Origin: Eubacterium sp.
GTDB taxonomy: Bacteria > Bacillota_A > Clostridia > Peptostreptococcales > Anaerovoracaceae
Assembly: GCA_021769545.1 (NCBI GenBank)
Contig: JAETSS010000029.1
Coordinates: 1-9,942, forward strand
Direction: 5' to 3'
Length of the DNA: 9,942 nucleotides
The notes beneath the pieces are model-generated. The model worked only from the letters and a program-made list of their open reading frames with translations, did not search any database and was not told the DNA's origin. The translations under genes and the position numbers were made by a program. The stretch's first letter is position 1, and each line of letters starts with the position of its first letter. Below, piece by piece: positions 7,316 through 9,942 of the stretch.

Positions 7316-9265
7316 ATGGCGAAGAAAAGAAAAAACAGGATACTGACAGGAGAGCTGATGAAGCACAGAAGAGGCTTCGGCTTTGTCAAATGTGAAGAAA
7401 TGGAATGCGATGTATTCATCGCTGCGGGCTCCATGGCCGGAGCCATGGACGGTGATATCGTAGAGGTGGATCTGATCCCCGAGTATCTATGGGGACAGTC
7501 TCCTGAAGGAATAATAACCAAGGTAATAAACAGGAAAACGACGGAGGTAGTCGGGACATTTCAAAGAAGCAAGAAATTCGGTTTTGTCGTGCCCGAGAGC
7601 AGAAAGCATAAGGAAGACGTATTCATAAGGAAAAAGGACTTCTCCGGAGCAAAAAAGGGAGACAAGGTGGTCGTACAGATAACCCGATATCCCGATAAGA
7701 AAAACAGCGCAGAAGGCAGGATAAGCGAGATAATAAGCAGAGCAGGGCAGCCGGGCGGAGATATAAAGACCATAGCCAGAAGCTACGGTATGCGCGAGAC
7801 CTTTCCAAGCAGAGTGAACGCCGAAGCGAAGGCCATGAAGCGCCGCGGCATTTCCGATGCGGATATAAAAGCCAGAAGAGATCTGCGCGGCAGGAAGATA
7901 TTCACCATAGACGGAGCCGATTCGAAGGACTTCGACGATGCGGTATCCATAGAGCTGCTGGACAACGGGAATTACCTTCTGGGAGTCCATATTGCCGACG
8001 TATCCCATTATGTCAGGGAAAACGGACCTCTGGACAAAGAAGCGCTGAAAAGAGGTACAAGCGTATATCTGCTGGATCAGGTGATCCCGATGCTTCCGAA
8101 AGCTCTTTCCAACGATATATGCAGTCTCAATCCACATGAAGACAGACTAACCCTCTCGGTAGATATGGAAGTGACACCGGAGGGAACGGTAGCAGATCAT
8201 GAGATTTATGAAAGCGTCATCAATTCCGTTGAACGGCTGGTATACGATGACGTATCCGACCTTCTCGAAAAAAATGACGCAGGGATGCAGAAAAAATATG
8301 CCCATATAAAGAACGAGCTGTTTATGATGCAGGAGCTGGCGGTAAAGCTTGCGAAGAACAGACACGACAGGGGAAGCCTGGATTTTGATCTTGACGAAGC
8401 GCATATATCGTTAAACGACAAAGGAATACCTGTGGATGTAAGCATAGCGTCGCGCAGAAGCGCCAATAAGCTCATCGAGGAATTCATGCTGCTTGCCAAT
8501 GAAACGGTGGCAGAGCATTTTTACTGGCTACAGGTACCATTCGTATACAGAGTCCATGAAAAGCCGGCTCTGGAGAAACTGGAAAGGCTCAGGACCTTTT
8601 TAAGGAATTTCGGCATAACGCTGAAAGGCAGCGCAGGCGGGATACATCCCAAGGCTGTCAGCTCCGTGCTGGACGGGGTCAAGGGAAAGTCTCACGAAAA
8701 TGTCGTCAGTTCCGTAACGCTGCGTTCCATGCAGAAGGCCTTTTACAGTACGGAATGCGACGGTCATTTCGGCCTGTCGCTGAAATATTACTGCCACTTC
8801 ACATCGCCTATAAGGCGCTATCCCGATCTGATGATACACAGGATAATAAAATACTGCATGAGAGAGGGCATTTCCGCCAGGACGGTAAGACATTTCAAAA
8901 AGACCGCGCAGGAGGCGGCGGAGCAGTCATCCATAATGGAAAGAGAGGCTGTAGAGGTGGAACGCGAGGTGGAAAAGCTCAAGAAAGCTGAGTATATGAG
9001 CTACCACGTGGGAGAGTATTACAACGGAGTAATAAGCGGAGTAACGGATTTCGGGATATACGTCCAGCTTGAGAACACCATCGAGGGAATGATCAGGATA
9101 GAAGATCTGAGAGACGACTACTATGATTATGACAGGGAAAAATATTCTCTCGTGGGAAAGCATACGGGCAGGTGCTATAAGCTGGGTGATGAGATGAGTG
9201 TATTTGTGGATTATGTAGATCTCAGCAGGCGGGAGATCAATTTCCTGCCTGCAGATCATCTGTGA
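7316..9265 (+). CDS. rnr: Ribonuclease R, 3'-5' exoribonuclease without N-terminal HTH extension
   Basis: It degrades structured RNA from the 3' end in the cytoplasm and takes part in rRNA and mRNA quality control. The 649-residue protein has two cold-shock RNA-binding domains (about 10-70 and 77-140), the RNB catalytic domain (about 185-515) and an S1 domain (about 565-637). The metal-binding Asp set is intact at 199, 205, 207 and 208 in TIDGADSKDFDDA, with the same spacing as in E. coli RNase R. The signature HFTSPIRRYPDLMIHR is at 494-509. Most RNase R proteins are 700 or more residues with an N-terminal helix-turn-helix and often a basic tail; both are missing here. The start is firm: AGGAG at 7302-7306, and an in-frame TAG at 7301-7303 excludes extension. 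Its end overlaps the minus-strand CBS gene by 29 bp. smpB does not follow. Confidence 0.97.
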   Translation: MAKKRKNRILTGELMKHRRGFGFVKCEEMECDVFIAAGSMAGAMDGDIVEVDLIPEYLWGQSPEGIITKVINRKTTEVVGTFQRSKKFGFVVPESRKHKEDVFIRKKDFSGAKKGDKVVVQITRYPDKKNSAEGRISEIISRAGQPGGDIKTIARSYGMRETFPSRVNAEAKAMKRRGISDADIKARRDLRGRKIFTIDGADSKDFDDAVSIELLDNGNYLLGVHIADVSHYVRENGPLDKEALKRGTSVYLLDQVIPMLPKALSNDICSLNPHEDRLTLSVDMEVTPEGTVADHEIYESVINSVERLVYDDVSDLLEKNDAGMQKKYAHIKNELFMMQELAVKLAKNRHDRGSLDFDLDEAHISLNDKGIPVDVSIASRRSANKLIEEFMLLANETVAEHFYWLQVPFVYRVHEKPALEKLERLRTFLRNFGITLKGSAGGIHPKAVSSVLDGVKGKSHENVVSSVTLRSMQKAFYSTECDGHFGLSLKYYCHFTSPIRRYPDLMIHRIIKYCMREGISARTVRHFKKTAQEAAEQSSIMEREAVEVEREVEKLKKAEYMSYHVGEYYNGVISGVTDFGIYVQLENTIEGMIRIEDLRDDYYDYDREKYSLVGKHTGRCYKLGDEMSVFVDYVDLSRREINFLPADHL

Positions 9266-9680
9266 TGCTGATGGCCGACAGAGCATCGCCCGCTTCATCG
9301 ATATACAGCGGCTTTGATGCCATATCTCCGAGAGACAGCATCCCCACAAGCTTAGAGGCTTCCACTACAGGGAGCCTTCTTATCCGGTGCGCCGAAAACA
9401 GCAGTGCGGCGTCATGTATGCCTGTATCCGGGGAAACGGTAACGGGATCTTTTGTCATGATATCCTTTGATGTCATTTCGGAAAGTCCCGTTTTTTTGTT
9501 TTCTCCGATGACTCTCAGGACAAGATCTCTGTCGGTGACTATGCCTGTCAGGTGGCCGCTGTCGGTGCAGACCGGCAGGCTTCCCACGTTGTCCTTCTTC
9601 ATGTGGGCGGCTATCTGCAGTACGGAAGTGTCCTCACGTACGCATGTTATATTGGTGCTCATCAGATCCTTTACTTTCAT
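9237..9680 (-). CDS. Protein with two CBS domains
   Basis: The 147-residue soluble protein consists of a tandem pair of CBS domains (about 1-60 and 70-125, a Bateman module) and a short tail, with no other domain. Such modules bind adenine nucleotides (AMP, ATP, S-adenosylmethionine or cyclic di-AMP in different families). Both domains carry the ribose-binding pattern: GIVTDRD with Thr49 and Asp52, and GMLSLGD with Ser116 and Asp119. Each domain begins with a typical motif, KVKDLMSTN and SKDIMTKDPVTVSPD. The start has GAGGAGG 7 nt from the ATG. The stop lies inside the end of rnr. The gene starts 73 nt after the trkH-like gene on the same strand, so the two may be co-transcribed, and the protein may regulate K+ uptake; that is inference. 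The ligand is unknown. Confidence 0.93.
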   Translation of the reverse strand: MKVKDLMSTNITCVREDTSVLQIAAHMKKDNVGSLPVCTDSGHLTGIVTDRDLVLRVIGENKKTGLSEMTSKDIMTKDPVTVSPDTGIHDAALLFSAHRIRRLPVVEASKLVGMLSLGDMASKPLYIDEAGDALSAISITDDLQAGN

Positions 9681-9753
9681 ATACAGCCCTCCTCAATTAT
9701 TATGATTGCCAAAAGCTGTTTATTTATGATATGTTATTATCTGATGAACTTTC

Positions 9754-9942
9754 CTATCTGTCACGGCCCCAGAAATTTCTTGTAAACAATATTATTATCG
9801 TGAACAGTTCCAGCCTTCCTACTATCATCAGAGCGCTGAGATAGAGCTTGAGCACGGGACTGAAGGGTGAAAAATTGCCGAGGGAAGCAGTTTCACCGAA
9901 GGCAGAGCCTGTGTTGGAAAGCATCGCCAACGCTGCCGTCAT
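9754..9942 (-). CDS. TrkH/KtrB-type potassium transporter, C-terminal end (5' part outside window)
   Basis: The last 62 residues of a membrane protein of the Trk/Ktr potassium-uptake superfamily are visible. The pattern MTAALAMLSNTGSAFGE, SPVLKLYLSALMIVGRLE and the final LFTRNFW matches the conserved C-terminus of TrkH, with a last pore-helix and transmembrane region and the GRLE motif. The frame is open to the window edge, and a full protein would have about 450-490 residues, so the Met at the edge is probably internal. The family imports K+ together with a cytosolic RCK subunit (TrkA or KtrA), which is not visible here. It ends with TAG and no clear terminator before the CBS gene. TrkH versus KtrB cannot be decided from this part. 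Confidence 0.9.
   Translation of the reverse strand: MTAALAMLSNTGSAFGETASLGNFSPFSPVLKLYLSALMIVGRLELFTIIILFTRNFWGRDR

Noticed and set aside
7006..7521. A 171-codon open frame on the minus strand
   Set aside because: It spans the complement of the lipoprotein gene, a terminator and the start of rnr. The Val/Ile-rich stretch comes from the complement of Asp/Asn codons.
9262..9705. A 147-codon open frame on the plus strand
   Set aside because: It is the mirror of the CBS-domain gene, which has both ribose-binding motifs and a strong ribosome binding site on the minus strand.
9266..9942. smpB or tmRNA gene after rnr
   Set aside because: These often follow rnr, but both the plus and minus strands here are accounted for by the CBS and TrkH-type genes, and no tRNA-like ends are seen.

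Overview
This window looks like chromosomal DNA from an anaerobic, clostridia-like Bacillota. The evidence is a lower-glycolysis gene cluster followed by secG and rnr, strong GGAGG-type ribosome binding sites, frequent AGA/AGG and ATA codons, and a potassium-dependent type of membrane pyrophosphatase. I can place it no more finely than that. No rRNA, tRNA, insertion sequence, CRISPR array or prophage is visible.

Left part (1-3810, + strand): the 3' part of gap (glyceraldehyde-3-phosphate dehydrogenase), then pgk, tpiA and eno. They are tightly packed. pgk and tpiA share one base (TAATG), and eno starts 13 nt after tpiA. The phosphoglycerate mutase gene often found between tpiA and eno in Bacillota is absent. 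A hairpin without a T-tract lies between gap and pgk.

Middle (3892-6342, + strand): secG, a small Sec translocon subunit, then hppA, an ion-pumping membrane pyrophosphatase. Residues place hppA in the K+-dependent class, probably Na+-pumping. hppA has an AT-rich promoter region, a leader with three successive hairpins, and a strong intrinsic terminator.

Accessory patch (6343-7283): a minus-strand gene of 94 codons resembles only the C-terminal tail of Rpn/PD-(D/E)XK 'transposase' proteins. It has its own Shine-Dalgarno site, a candidate promoter and a terminator. Next, on the + strand, is a small, very acidic lipoprotein with EF-hand-like loops, closed by a symmetric terminator hairpin.

Right part (7316-9942): rnr (RNase R without the usual N-terminal helix-turn-helix extension) on the + strand. 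It overlaps tail-to-tail, by 29 bp, a minus-strand gene for a two-CBS-domain protein. Upstream of that gene on the minus strand is the C-terminal end of a TrkH/KtrB-type potassium transporter that runs off the window.

Together: the left genes make ATP and phosphoenolpyruvate from triose phosphates. HppA recovers energy from pyrophosphate as an ion gradient and needs K+. TrkH imports K+, and the CBS protein may sense adenine nucleotides. These functional links are inference. The core genes are ordinary. The best candidate for something new is the stand-alone Rpn tail, which could be an orphan antitoxin-like protein; the structured hppA leader comes second.
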